Shown: positions 29,157 to 37,911 of the stretch, in pieces | How the letters are laid out: each line of letters begins with the position of its first letter | How positions within the stretch are numbered: the stretch's first letter is position 1 | Origin: Acinetobacter marinus | GTDB taxonomy: Bacteria > Pseudomonadota > Gammaproteobacteria > Pseudomonadales > Moraxellaceae | Assembly (NCBI RefSeq): GCF_900096915.1 | Contig: NZ_FMYK01000010.1 | Coordinates: 1 to 64,000, forward strand | DNA length: 64,000 bases | Direction: 5' to 3' | Notes under the pieces: generated by a model | Database searches by the model: none | Seen by the model: the letters and a program-made list of their open reading frames with translations, nothing else | What the model was told of the DNA's origin: nothing | Made by a program: the position numbers and the translations under genes

Positions 29157-30962
29157 ATGAAGCAGAAAACCACAAATCACAAAACTACAGTTCACAACAT
29201 CACGGATCAAGACGCAGTGACATTATCAATAATGAAACGACTAGCAATGAAACAACTAGCAATGAAACGACTAGAGCCAAGCGCTCCTGTGATGGGTTCG
29301 CTATTCCTGCTCGTCGGTGTATCTGCATTAAGCGCCTGTAGCTCTTCACCACGTCAGGCATCAGATACTCAGATTGCGACGGAATCCGCAGTGGTTGAAG
29401 TTGAAGCGGCGCCGATGGTCGAAGCAGCAGCGGTATCTCAAAATCAAATGCTTTATAGGCAGTCTGCTGGGGCAAAGCATACTGGGATGAATCGCATTGC
29501 CATCCATCCATCTGTGCCACCTTATCCTGCGCCCGATCCAAAGCAAAACACTCAGAACTATGAAAATCATATCGAAAATCCGATCAAGCGGGTCAGTGAA
29601 CAGCCTGTTTCGACCTTTTCCATCGATGTGGACACAGGTTCATATACCAATGCACGACAAATGATCTGGCAGGGGCAGAAGATGCCGAGTGAGGCGATTC
29701 GTGCTGAGGAATTTATCAACTATTTTGAATATGACTATCCACAAACCCAGCGTAAACTGCCTTTTACCACCAATACCTTGTTGACCACAGCGCCTTGGGA
29801 TTCATCACATCAACTGTTAAGAGTGGCACTGAAAGCACAAGACATCCATGCCAAAGATTTACCTGCGACCAATTTGGTCTATTTGATTGATGTCTCAGGA
29901 TCGATGGGCAGTGAAGATAAACTGGATTTGGTGAAAACAGCTCTCCTCGAAATGACCGATCATCTGCGTGCGCAAGATAAAATCAGCATTGTGACCTATA
30001 GTGGCAAAGAGGAATTGGTGCTTTCAGGGGTATCGGGTGCACAGAAAAGTAAAATCAAATCTGCGATAAATGGCTTGAGTGCAGAAGGTTCGACCAATGG
30101 TGAAGATGCCATCAATATGGCATATCGCCAAGCCCAAACGCACCTGATCAAAAATGGCATTAACCGTATTCTATTGCTCACCGATGGTGACTTCAATGTC
30201 GGCACGACAGATACCAAGTCATTGACGCAAATGATTCGCCAATATCAGTCCAAAGGCATTGGTTTCTCGACGCTCGGTGTCGGGAATCAATATTATAATG
30301 ATGGCTTGATGGAACAATTGGCAGACGCAGGACACGGAAAATATTCGTATCTGGACTCGATCGGTGAAGCCCGAAAAGTCTTGATTCATGAGATGAGTTC
30401 GACTTTGGCAAATGTGGCACAAGATGTCAAAGTGCAGGTTGAGTTTAATCCTGCCTATGTGCAAGAGTATCGCTTGATTGGCTATGATAATCGTCAGTTG
30501 GCACGAGAAGACTTTAATAATGACAAGGTCGATGCGGGTGATATTGGTGCGGGACATACCGTCACGGCACTGTATGAAATTATCCCTGTTGGTGCAAAAT
30601 CGACGCTCGACCCACTCCGTTATCAAAACAATAGTGGCAGTGCTGTAAAAGGCACACGTAATGGGGAAATTGCCTATCTGAAATTACGCTATAAGCCGAT
30701 GCAACAAACGACGTCACAATTGATCGAAGCACCGATCCGTGAAAAGAGTCTAGTTGCATGGAAAAATGCGGGTGCAGATATGTATTTTGCCACTGCAGCA
30801 GCGCAGTTTGCCAGCAAGTTGCAACAACGCAAGGACATTCCTGTGCAAAGCTGGCAACAGATCATCCAAATGGCGCAAGCGGGCGCAACAGATGATCGTT
30901 TTGGACAGAAGCAAGAAATGATTGCACTGATGAAAAAAGCACAACTGCAATATCCTGATTAA
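29157..30962 (+). CDS. von Willebrand factor A domain lipoprotein (YfbK-like)
   Basis: This protein of about 601 residues resembles E. coli YfbK. A lipobox Leu-Ser-Ala-Cys is at about residue 60, followed by an N-terminal VWF-like region. A VWA domain spans about residues 240-410 with the MIDAS motif Asp-Val-Ser-Gly-Ser-Met-Gly-Ser and later Thr-Asp-Gly-Asp. A C-terminal helical domain follows. The role is unknown; VWA lipoproteins bind metals or proteins at the envelope. AAGGA spaced six bases before ATG 29157 supports that start, yet it gives an unusually long leader before the signal peptide. In-frame ATGs at 29232, 29247 and 29262 lie in a 15-bp triplication. Confidence 0.82.
   Translation: MKQKTTNHKTTVHNITDQDAVTLSIMKRLAMKQLAMKRLEPSAPVMGSLFLLVGVSALSACSSSPRQASDTQIATESAVVEVEAAPMVEAAAVSQNQMLYRQSAGAKHTGMNRIAIHPSVPPYPAPDPKQNTQNYENHIENPIKRVSEQPVSTFSIDVDTGSYTNARQMIWQGQKMPSEAIRAEEFINYFEYDYPQTQRKLPFTTNTLLTTAPWDSSHQLLRVALKAQDIHAKDLPATNLVYLIDVSGSMGSEDKLDLVKTALLEMTDHLRAQDKISIVTYSGKEELVLSGVSGAQKSKIKSAINGLSAEGSTNGEDAINMAYRQAQTHLIKNGINRILLLTDGDFNVGTTDTKSLTQMIRQYQSKGIGFSTLGVGNQYYNDGLMEQLADAGHGKYSYLDSIGEARKVLIHEMSSTLANVAQDVKVQVEFNPAYVQEYRLIGYDNRQLAREDFNNDKVDAGDIGAGHTVTALYEIIPVGAKSTLDPLRYQNNSGSAVKGTRNGEIAYLKLRYKPMQQTTSQLIEAPIREKSLVAWKNAGADMYFATAAAQFASKLQQRKDIPVQSWQQIIQMAQAGATDDRFGQKQEMIALMKKAQLQYPD
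29231..29275 (+). repeat. three 15-bp tandem repeats with a start codon in each
   Basis: The unit AATGAAACRACTAGM occurs three times in direct tandem (29231, 29246, 29261). Each copy carries an in-frame ATG-AAA and encodes Met-Lys-Arg/Gln-Leu-Ala/Glu just before the lipoprotein signal sequence. Confidence 0.85.
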
Positions 30963-31017
30963 CACGCAAACTCGCATTCAGCTTGTCGAAGTGGCGTACT
31001 CGACAACATACGGCAAA

Positions 31018-31048
31018 AGCCCTGCAAAAGATCTTGCGGGGCTTTTTA
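31018..31048 (+). terminator. rho-independent terminator
   Basis: The stem AGCCCTGCAA...TTGCGGGGCT with one mismatch is followed by TTTTT. It ends the VWA gene transcript before convergent bioB. Confidence 0.8.
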
Positions 31049-31114
31049 TTGGCTTTTCCAGATTAGCTTTTTTCAGATTGGCTTTTTCAAATAGGATTTG
31101 GGATCGATCGTATT

Positions 31115-32149
31115 TTACGCCATTGCATCGACGGCAGTTTCACGGACACTCACTTGTGGTTTTTCTGCAACTAAGCCCAGTTTGGCAAAGAGTTGTTGAT
31201 CTCGTCCTTGTCCTGCATTCGGTGTGGTCAGCAGTTTTTCACCCGAGAAGATCGAATTTGCCCCAGCCATAAATGTCAATGCCTGATCACTATCACTCAA
31301 CGATTCACGACCCGCAGACAGGCGAATATAACTTTTCGGCATGAGAATCCGTGCAGTCGCAATGGTGCGAATCCAGTCAATCACATCTAACTTCTCGACA
31401 TCAGCAAGCGGTGTCCCTGCGATAGGCACCAACATATTGATCGGTACAGATTCAGGATGAATTGGCAACGTAGACAATTCATGCAGTAAACCGATGCGAT
31501 CTTGTTCAGATTCACCGAGTCCAACAATCCCACCACTACAGACTTTTAAGCCTGCATCACGGACATGATCCAACGTATTTAAGCGATCATCAAATGTACG
31601 GGTGCTGATGATATTGGTATAATATTCACGTGAGGTATCGAGATTGTGATTGTAATAATCCAGTCCTGCATCTTTTAAACGGGTGGCTTGGGAAGCGTTG
31701 AGCATCCCCAAAGTCATACAAGTTTCTAGCCCGAGTGCTTTGACTTCTTTGACCATTTCCAAAACATAGGGCATATCTCGCTCATGCGGATTGCGCCACG
31801 CTGCACCCATACAAAAACGTGAAGACCCCGAGGCTTTGGCGGCTTGCGCTTCACGGATCACTTTATCAACGGCGATGCGTTTTTCCGCTTCGAGGTCGGC
31901 ATCATAATGTGCAGACTGCGAGCAATATTTGCAATCTTCAGGGCATTTTCCTGTTTTGATTGAGAGTAAAGTGCTGACTTGAATGGTGTTTTTTTCAAAA
32001 TGCTGGCGATGAATGCTTTGCGCCTGAAACAATAAATCCATCAACGGCAGTTGATAGAGGCTGTGAATTTCTGCTCGAGTCCAGTCGTTGCGTGGGACTC
32101 GGCAATGTTCCAAGTGTTGCATCTGTGCTGTGTTCATAATATATGCCAT
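31115..32149 (-). CDS. bioB: biotin synthase
   Basis: This 344-residue radical-SAM enzyme inserts sulfur into dethiobiotin. The [4Fe-4S] motif [10 protein letters not shown] is near residue 68. Tyr-Asn-His-Asn-Leu-Asp and Ser-Gly-Gly-Ile-Val-Gly-Leu-Gly-Glu (auxiliary cluster and substrate regions) follow. Full length, starting at ATG 32149. It is divergent from the guanidine operon, whose largest enzyme is biotin-dependent. I saw no BirA-type operator in the intervening 190 bases. Confidence 0.95.
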   Translation of the reverse strand: MAYIMNTAQMQHLEHCRVPRNDWTRAEIHSLYQLPLMDLLFQAQSIHRQHFEKNTIQVSTLLSIKTGKCPEDCKYCSQSAHYDADLEAEKRIAVDKVIREAQAAKASGSSRFCMGAAWRNPHERDMPYVLEMVKEVKALGLETCMTLGMLNASQATRLKDAGLDYYNHNLDTSREYYTNIISTRTFDDRLNTLDHVRDAGLKVCSGGIVGLGESEQDRIGLLHELSTLPIHPESVPINMLVPIAGTPLADVEKLDVIDWIRTIATARILMPKSYIRLSAGRESLSDSDQALTFMAGANSIFSGEKLLTTPNAGQGRDQQLFAKLGLVAEKPQVSVRETAVDAMA

Positions 32150-32326
32150 TAGATAATTAATAACTCGTTCAAAAAATCGTTCAAAAATAATTTTCAGTGC
32201 CTTACTTAGATTTTTCTTATTTCAAAAAGCATACCAATTTCATCGGCATAAAATTGTGCTGATTCTGTTTAAAAATGAATCAATTTGCTTGATCAGAGTG
32301 CACCTTTTGTCACGCAGCTGGGATCT

Positions 32327-32333
32327 TGCACCA
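32327..32333 (+). promoter_or_regulatory. possible NtrC half-site
   Basis: TGCACCA matches one arm of the NtrC box (TGCACCA-N3-TGGTGCA). The opposite arm is poor. It lies 46 bases upstream of the -24 element, and similar arms occur 48-52 bases upstream of the -24 elements at 40974, 49126 and 54775. Confidence 0.35.
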
Positions 32334-32338
32334 AAATA

Positions 32339-32366
32339 GTATTACTTTTTATAAAAATAGTATTAC
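32339..32366 (+). promoter_or_regulatory. NikR-type inverted-repeat operator 1
   Basis: GTATTAC-N14-GTATTAC matches the pattern GTATTAC-N14-GTAATAC at 13 of 14 positions. Read as hexamers it is GTATTA-N16-TATTAC, the spacing of the E. coli NikR operator. It abuts the -24 element at 32371. Copies are at 41003 and 49076. The probable ligand is the RHH protein encoded at 41262. Confidence 0.75.
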
Positions 32367-32370
32367 TAAA

Positions 32371-32387
32371 TTGGCACAGGTTTTGCT
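32371..32387 (+). promoter_or_regulatory. sigma-54 promoter of the guanidine operon
   Basis: TTGGCAC-N5-TTGCT is a near-perfect -24/-12 element with GG at 32373-32374 and GC at 32385-32386. Transcription should start near 32398, just before the riboswitch aptamer. Confidence 0.85.
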
Positions 32388-32409
32388 CTTTATTTTGCAT
32401 ATATCAAAG

Positions 32410-32515
32410 TGATCTAGGGTTCCGATGGCGTGATGAGATGATCTGCGTACATGACTGGACCGAGAGATGACGGTTCGCACGAACTACACGGCGGGATAAA
32501 AGCCCGGGAGATCAG
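32410..32515 (+). ncRNA. guanidine-I (ykkC) riboswitch
   Basis: All conserved ykkC blocks are present in order: CTAGGGTTCCG (32414-32424), ACTGGACCGAGAG (32454-32466), and ACACGGCGGGATAAAAG followed by CCCGGGAGA (32486-32511). Known members bind guanidinium and switch on downstream genes. The two internal stems lie between the blocks. After the aptamer there is a hairpin (GTCT-TT-GCAC...GTGC-GCTC-AGAC, about 32518-32552) without a T tract, so the expression platform is not an obvious intrinsic terminator. The first gene starts at 32579 after AAGGAG. Confidence 0.96.
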
Positions 32516-32578
32516 CGGTCTTTGCACTTGGGTGCGCTCAGACTGTCAGGAAAAATCGAAAATCTCTAAGGAGTCATT

Positions 32579-33379
32579 ATGAGTCTGCAAAACCATGCTC
32601 AAAATCATGCTCAAAGCAACGTCCAAAACAATGCACTTGGGCAAAACAGCTATCACAATGGGCAAGCGCTGTGGGAAGAATTGTTGCCGAGTGGTCATCA
32701 TTGGTCGGGTCGAGTGCAACGTGGCACGGTATTGCAATTTGAATCGTTAGGCAAACATGCCAATGTCTCGCTATTTTGTGTCAATGCAGCGGATAAACTC
32801 GAACGCTTCAACATGCCAGACAGTTTGAAGGGGCAACACACTGCATATTTATCTACAGGTCATGTGCTGTATTCCGATCTCGGGCGGGTGATGGCATCGA
32901 TTGTACGAGATGATCATGGTTGGAATGATGCGATGTGTGGACCAAGTACCCCAGCGCAGATTGCCAAGCAGTTTGGTACACAGCGCTTTCAAGATGCACG
33001 CAATGCCATGTATCGCAATGGTGTAGAAAGTCTGTTAATCGAGATGACCAAGTTTTCACTCAGTGCCAGTGATCTGACTGCAACGGTCAATCTCTTTTCC
33101 AAAGTCAGTCCAAATGATGCGGGTGAGCTCAGTTATATCGACAGTGATAACACAGGTAATGTGCTCGAACTGCGCTTTGAAATGGATTGTTTAGTGTTTT
33201 TATCCAATGCGCCACACGGCTTAGATCGTAGCGAAACCTATGCACCTGCGGATATTCAGATGAAACTTTTCAAAGCCAATGCGTTGGCTGAGCAGGACGT
33301 CTGTCGAGATTCATGCCAGCAAAACCAGAATGGTTTTGCCAATAACGCACGCTACTACGCCCTGCAAGGTGCGTACTAA
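32579..33379 (+). CDS. DUF1989 urea-carboxylase-associated protein, carboxyguanidine deiminase subunit (longer)
   Basis: This 266-residue DUF1989 protein corresponds to the longer of the two urea carboxylase-associated proteins. In characterised guanidine pathways the pair (CgdA/CgdB) deiminates carboxyguanidine to allophanate. Conserved stretches include Phe-Cys-Val-Asn-Ala-Ala near residue 64 and Tyr-Ser-Asp-Leu-Gly-Arg near 100. Cys-Gly-Pro-Ser and Val-Asn-Leu-Phe-Ser-Lys-Val complete the fold. It is the first gene after the riboswitch, with AAGGAG well spaced. The first 20 residues are an Asn/Gln/His-rich repeat. Assignment to CgdA or CgdB is not attempted. Confidence 0.88.
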   Translation: MSLQNHAQNHAQSNVQNNALGQNSYHNGQALWEELLPSGHHWSGRVQRGTVLQFESLGKHANVSLFCVNAADKLERFNMPDSLKGQHTAYLSTGHVLYSDLGRVMASIVRDDHGWNDAMCGPSTPAQIAKQFGTQRFQDARNAMYRNGVESLLIEMTKFSLSASDLTATVNLFSKVSPNDAGELSYIDSDNTGNVLELRFEMDCLVFLSNAPHGLDRSETYAPADIQMKLFKANALAEQDVCRDSCQQNQNGFANNARYYALQGAY

Positions 33380-33433
33380 AGTGTTGCATCAGCACTGAGA
33401 AAAAAGATCAATATCGGCATTTGGAGCATTATG

Positions 33434-34087
33434 ATGAGCAATTTAGCACTACAACAGTTTGAAAACAGTACCTTAAGTGAAGTCTGTCTTGCGGGCGACG
33501 CATGGATGTGCGAAGTCAAAAAAGGGCAATTATTTCGTATCGTCGACCTTGAAGGCAATCAAGCCGTAGACACCTTATTCTTCTCGGCAAACAATCCCGA
33601 AGAGCGTTATAGCGCCACCGATACTATTGCGCAAAATCAACGGATTTATCTTGAGAAAGGCACCACTTTGTACTCTAACTTTGCCCAGCCGATCGCCACC
33701 ATTGTCGATGATAACTGTGGGCGTCACGATACCTTGGGCGGTGCGTGTTCTTGTGAAAGCAACACCGTGCGTTACTCGCATGATAAATATCCGATGCATA
33801 GCTGTCGCAACAACTATATGTATGCTTTGGCAACCCATCCAATCGCCAAAAAACATGCGCTGAGTGTCAAGCACATTGGTCCAAATATTAACTTTTTTAT
33901 GAATGTGCCCGTGACCAGTGACGGGCACCTCAAGTTTGATGATGGCATCTCGGCACCAGGAAAATATGTCGAAGTGCGTGCCGAGCAGGATTTAATTGTG
34001 CTGATTTCCAACTGTCCACAGCTGAATAATCCATGTAATGCCTACAACCCAACCCGTATCCAATTGATCGTTCGTGATCAGGCTTAA
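33434..34087 (+). CDS. DUF1989 urea-carboxylase-associated protein, carboxyguanidine deiminase subunit (shorter)
   Basis: This DUF1989 protein of about 217 residues carries the cysteine/histidine motif of the family. Gly-Gly-Ala-Cys-Ser-Cys-Glu is followed by His-Ser-Cys-Arg-Asn-Asn, probably a metal site. The C-terminal Cys-Pro-Gln-Leu-Asn-Asn-Pro-Cys-Asn is also conserved. It acts with the preceding subunit on carboxyguanidine. GGAG at 33423 suits ATG 33434 better than ATG 33431. It lies 51 bases after its partner and 17 bases before the carboxylase, in one operon. Confidence 0.89.
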   Translation: MSNLALQQFENSTLSEVCLAGDAWMCEVKKGQLFRIVDLEGNQAVDTLFFSANNPEERYSATDTIAQNQRIYLEKGTTLYSNFAQPIATIVDDNCGRHDTLGGACSCESNTVRYSHDKYPMHSCRNNYMYALATHPIAKKHALSVKHIGPNINFFMNVPVTSDGHLKFDDGISAPGKYVEVRAEQDLIVLISNCPQLNNPCNAYNPTRIQLIVRDQA

Positions 34088-34104
34088 GCACCCAAGGAGC
34101 TGAT

Positions 34105-37100
34105 ATGTTTAATAAAGTACTGATTGCGAATCGTGGGGCGATTGCCTGTCGTATTATCCGCACCTTAAAAAAACTCAACATCCAATCGGTGGCGGTGTAC
34201 TCCGAAGCAGATCGTGATTCCTTGCATGTCAGTATGGCGGATGAAGCCTATTGCATCGGTGAAGCGCCTGCCAACAAAAGCTATTTGAATGTCGACAAAA
34301 TCCTCGAAATCGCCAAAAGCACAGGGGCACAAGGCATTCACCCTGGTTATGGCTTCTTGTCTGAAAATGCAGAATTTAGTGATTTGTGTGATCAAAACGG
34401 CATCGCCTTTATCGGACCGACCGCCGATCAAATGCTGGCATTTGGACTCAAACACACGGCTCGGGAGTTGGCGATTCAAAGTCAAGTACCATTGCTCCCA
34501 GGTAGTGGCTTGTTGGCGGATGAAGCCGAAGCACTCAGCGAAGCAACACGCATTGGCTATCCTGTGATGCTGAAAAGTACCGCAGGCGGTGGCGGGATCG
34601 GCATGCGTTTGGTATGGAATGAATCAGAACTCAAAGAAGCCTACGCCACCGTATCTTATCTTGCGCAAGCCAACTTTAAAGATGCAGGCATTTATCTGGA
34701 GAAATTTGTCGAAAATGCCCGTCATATCGAAGTACAAATCTTCGGTGATGGACAAGGGCATGTGTTGGCATTGGGTGAACGGGATTGTTCAGTGCAACGT
34801 CGTAACCAAAAAGTGATCGAAGAAACCCCAGCACCACATCTATCCGATGCACAGCGAGATTACATCCAAAAAGTTGCGATTCAACTGATGCAGTCGGTGA
34901 AATATCGCTCAGCGGGTACGGTCGAATTCGTGATGGACACCGATACGCAAGAATTTTATTTCCTTGAGGTGAATACCCGTTTGCAGGTCGAACATGGTGT
35001 GACTGAGCAAGTCTTTGGGGTGGATTTGGTTGAGTGGATGGTGACTTTGGCAAGTGGCGATTTGCAGCTGCCTGCGAGCTTGCCTGCGCCACGAGGACAT
35101 TCGATCCAAGTGCGCTTGTATGCCGAAGACCCTGTGAAAAATTTCCAGCCGAGTGCGGGCTTGCTGACAGATGTGCAGTTTGACCCACGTGCTCGTGTGG
35201 AAACTTGGGTAGAAACGGGCTCAAATGTGTCGTCATATTATGACCCGATGATTGCCAAGATCATTGTCACGGCAGATGATCGTGAAGATGCGATTCAGGC
35301 GATGAGCGATGTCTTGGCACAGACCAAAATCGCAGGCATTGAAACCAACTTGGAATATCTACAAAACATCGTTGCAGGTGAAGTATTCCAAGCAGGCACA
35401 CAGACCACTCGTTTCCTCAACAGCTTCACATGGCAAGTGCAAAAAATCGAAGTCTTGCAGGCAGGGATTCAGACAGCGGTGCAAGATGTCACAGGACGAT
35501 TGGGCTACTGGGATGTCGGTGTGCCGCCGTCAGGCGCGATGGATGCCTTGAGTCTGAATGTTGCTAACCAATTACTCGGTAATGCCTACAACACCGCTGG
35601 GCTCGAATGCACCTTGCAAGGGCCAACCTTAAAGTTTCATTGTGATAGTCAGATCGTCATCACAGGCGGTGAGATGAGTGCCACCCTAGACGGTGAAGCA
35701 GTAGCCATGTATGCCACGGTCGCCGTGAAAAAAGGACAAGTGCTGAAATGTGGCAAAATCAGCACGGGTTGCCGTAGTTATATCGGTATCAAAGACGGTT
35801 TGAATTTACCTGAGTATTTAGGCAGTCAGGCGACGTTTACACTCGGTCAGTTTGGCGGGCATGCAGGGCGTAACCTATTGATTGGTGATATGTTGCCGAT
35901 TTTTGCCAATCCAGTCGAACAACAAAGCCAACACGCACTCAGTGAAAACGACAAGCCAAATTTCCAAAAAACATGGCAAATCGCTGTGATGTATGGCCCT
36001 CACGGTGAGCCTGATTTCTTTACGCCAAGTGATATTGACACCTTCTTTGCGCATGAGTTTGAGATTCACTATAACTCGAGCCGTACAGGGATTCGCCTGA
36101 TTGGACCGAAGCCAGATTGGGCACGTACCGATGGCGGTGAAGCGGGTCTACATCCATCGAATATTCATGACAATGCCTATGCGATTGGTGCGATCGACTT
36201 TACAGGTGATATGCCGATTATCCTTGGTCCAGATGGCCCGAGTTTGGGTGGTTTTGTTTGTCCTGCGGTGGTGATTCATTCGGAGCTGTGGAAGCTCGGA
36301 CAGCTCAAAGCAGGGGATAAGGTACAATTTATCCCTGTCAGTTATGCACAAGCGCAACAGTTAAATTTGAAATATAAAGCCGAGATACAGCAAGACAGCG
36401 TGGCAATGGGGAATTATTCCGCCACTTTCCAAGCTGAAACAGAGACTTTGCAAGATGCGGTATTGGCTCGTCAAAGTGGTGTAAATGGTGCGCCTGACGT
36501 GGTCTACCGTCCTGCAGGCAATCATTATCTGTTGGTTGAATATGGCGATTTGGTCTTAGATCTTAATTTGCGCTTCCGTATTCATGCGTTGATGCAATGG
36601 GTCAAAGATCACACCCAAAATAATCAAATTGACGGCATTATCGATCTCACACCTGGGATTCGCTCGCTACAAATCCATTTCGATGCGACCGTGCTTGATC
36701 AGCCAACTTTACTTCAGATGTTGCAACAGGCAGAAAGCGAATTGCCTGATATTGAAAATATGCAAGTCCCATCTCGTACCGTGTATTTGCCATTGGCTTG
36801 GGAAGATTCACAAACCCAACTTGCCACCGAAAAATACACGCAACTGGTGCGTGAGGATGCGCCGTGGTGTCCTGACAATGTCGAATTCATCCGCCGTATC
36901 AATGGCTTGGCGTCTAAACAAGCAGTCAAAGATGTGGTCTATAACACCAACTATTTGGTGATGGGTTTGGGTGATGTCTATCTTGGTGCGCCAGTGGCAA
37001 CGCCACTTGATCCACGCCATCGTCTGGTCACCACCAAATACAATCCTGCACGGACATGGACACCTGAAAATGCAGTCGGTATCGGCGGTGCGTATATGTG

Positions 37101-37725
37101 TGTCTACGGCATGGAAGGACCGGGGGGCTATCAATTCGTTGGGCGTACCACGCAAATGTGGAGTCGCTATCGTCGTAATGACAACTTCGAGGTGGATAAG
37201 CCGTGGTTACTACGCTTCTTTGACCAAATTAAATTTTATGAAGTCAGCGAAGCCGAATTGCTCGACATGCGAGAAGATTTCAAAGCGGGGCGTTTGCAAA
37301 TTCGCATTGAAGAAGGCGTGCTCAATCTCAAGGAATACAATGCCTTCTTAAATGAAAATGCCGAGAGTATCCAAGCCTTCAAACAGGTGCAACAAGCCAA
37401 CTTTGAAGCTGAACGTCAGCGCTGGCATGAGGCAGGACTTGCTGAATATATCTCAGATAGTGCCGATGATGTCAGTGATGATAGTGAAATCGACATTCCT
37501 GAACATGGTATGGCGGTGGAATCGCACATGCCTGGCTCGATTTGGAAAGTTGAATGTGCTGTTGGCGATGTGGTCGAAGAAGGGCAGACTCTGGCGGTGA
37601 TCGAAGCGATGAAAATCGAAATCCCGATCGTTGCGCCAGAGCGTATGAAAGTGCATCAAGTCTTGGCAGATAAGGGCAATGCGGTGAAGACAGGGCAGGT
37701 GTTGTTTGTCCTTGATGCCATCTAG
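34105..37725 (+). CDS. biotin-dependent guanidine/urea carboxylase
   Basis: This 1206-residue multidomain carboxylase starts with a biotin carboxylase domain (residues about 1-450, with Ile-Ala-Asn-Arg-Gly and the ATP-grasp loop Ser-Thr-Ala-Gly-Gly-Gly-Gly-Ile-Gly-Met). A KipA/KipI-type carboxyltransferase region follows (about 470-1090, with Gly-Pro-Gly-Gly-Tyr-Gln-Phe-Val-Gly-Arg-Thr). A C-terminal biotinyl domain has Glu-Ala-Met-Lys-Ile, biotinylated on Lys1170. ATP, bicarbonate and substrate give a carboxylated urea or guanidine. The riboswitch and both DUF1989 partners favour guanidine; urea is the historical annotation. AAGGAG precedes ATG 34105, and a terminator follows. Confidence 0.94.
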   Translation: MFNKVLIANRGAIACRIIRTLKKLNIQSVAVYSEADRDSLHVSMADEAYCIGEAPANKSYLNVDKILEIAKSTGAQGIHPGYGFLSENAEFSDLCDQNGIAFIGPTADQMLAFGLKHTARELAIQSQVPLLPGSGLLADEAEALSEATRIGYPVMLKSTAGGGGIGMRLVWNESELKEAYATVSYLAQANFKDAGIYLEKFVENARHIEVQIFGDGQGHVLALGERDCSVQRRNQKVIEETPAPHLSDAQRDYIQKVAIQLMQSVKYRSAGTVEFVMDTDTQEFYFLEVNTRLQVEHGVTEQVFGVDLVEWMVTLASGDLQLPASLPAPRGHSIQVRLYAEDPVKNFQPSAGLLTDVQFDPRARVETWVETGSNVSSYYDPMIAKIIVTADDREDAIQAMSDVLAQTKIAGIETNLEYLQNIVAGEVFQAGTQTTRFLNSFTWQVQKIEVLQAGIQTAVQDVTGRLGYWDVGVPPSGAMDALSLNVANQLLGNAYNTAGLECTLQGPTLKFHCDSQIVITGGEMSATLDGEAVAMYATVAVKKGQVLKCGKISTGCRSYIGIKDGLNLPEYLGSQATFTLGQFGGHAGRNLLIGDMLPIFANPVEQQSQHALSENDKPNFQKTWQIAVMYGPHGEPDFFTPSDIDTFFAHEFEIHYNSSRTGIRLIGPKPDWARTDGGEAGLHPSNIHDNAYAIGAIDFTGDMPIILGPDGPSLGGFVCPAVVIHSELWKLGQLKAGDKVQFIPVSYAQAQQLNLKYKAEIQQDSVAMGNYSATFQAETETLQDAVLARQSGVNGAPDVVYRPAGNHYLLVEYGDLVLDLNLRFRIHALMQWVKDHTQNNQIDGIIDLTPGIRSLQIHFDATVLDQPTLLQMLQQAESELPDIENMQVPSRTVYLPLAWEDSQTQLATEKYTQLVREDAPWCPDNVEFIRRINGLASKQAVKDVVYNTNYLVMGLGDVYLGAPVATPLDPRHRLVTTKYNPARTWTPENAVGIGGAYMCVYGMEGPGGYQFVGRTTQMWSRYRRNDNFEVDKPWLLRFFDQIKFYEVSEAELLDMREDFKAGRLQIRIEEGVLNLKEYNAFLNENAESIQAFKQVQQANFEAERQRWHEAGLAEYISDSADDVSDDSEIDIPEHGMAVESHMPGSIWKVECAVGDVVEEGQTLAVIEAMKIEIPIVAPERMKVHQVLADKGNAVKTGQVLFVLDAI

Positions 37726-37761
37726 CGAACGCTGTCACGAGAAGCTGTAAATACCATCCTT

Positions 37762-37796
37762 AAAAAACCTTGTTCATTCGTGAGCAAGGTTTTTTG
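37762..37796 (+). terminator. rho-independent terminator after guanidine carboxylase
   Basis: The stem AAAAAACCTTG...CAAGGTTTTTT contains an inner TCA...TGA arm, and the T tract is part of the stem. It ends the riboswitch-controlled operon. Confidence 0.85.
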
Positions 37797-37911
37797 CGTT
37801 TTAATGTATTAGGGGCAATGTGGATTCGATATGTTGGTTTAAAATTGCGAGGCGTCAGAAATTTTTAGACTTGCTTGTATATTTCCGATGACCATCATTA
37901 AAGAGAACATA

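Noticed and set aside
32518..32552. Intrinsic terminator for the riboswitch
   Set aside because: A hairpin can form but no T tract follows, so termination there is not supported.
34676..35236. 186-codon minus-strand ORF inside the carboxylase gene
   Set aside because: It lies wholly within the biotin carboxylase domain coding region, so it is a shadow.
34105..37725. Calling the 1206-residue carboxylase simply urea carboxylase
   Set aside because: The guanidine-I riboswitch and two DUF1989 partners indicate the guanidine pathway; urea specificity was not accepted as the main call, though sequence alone does not exclude it.
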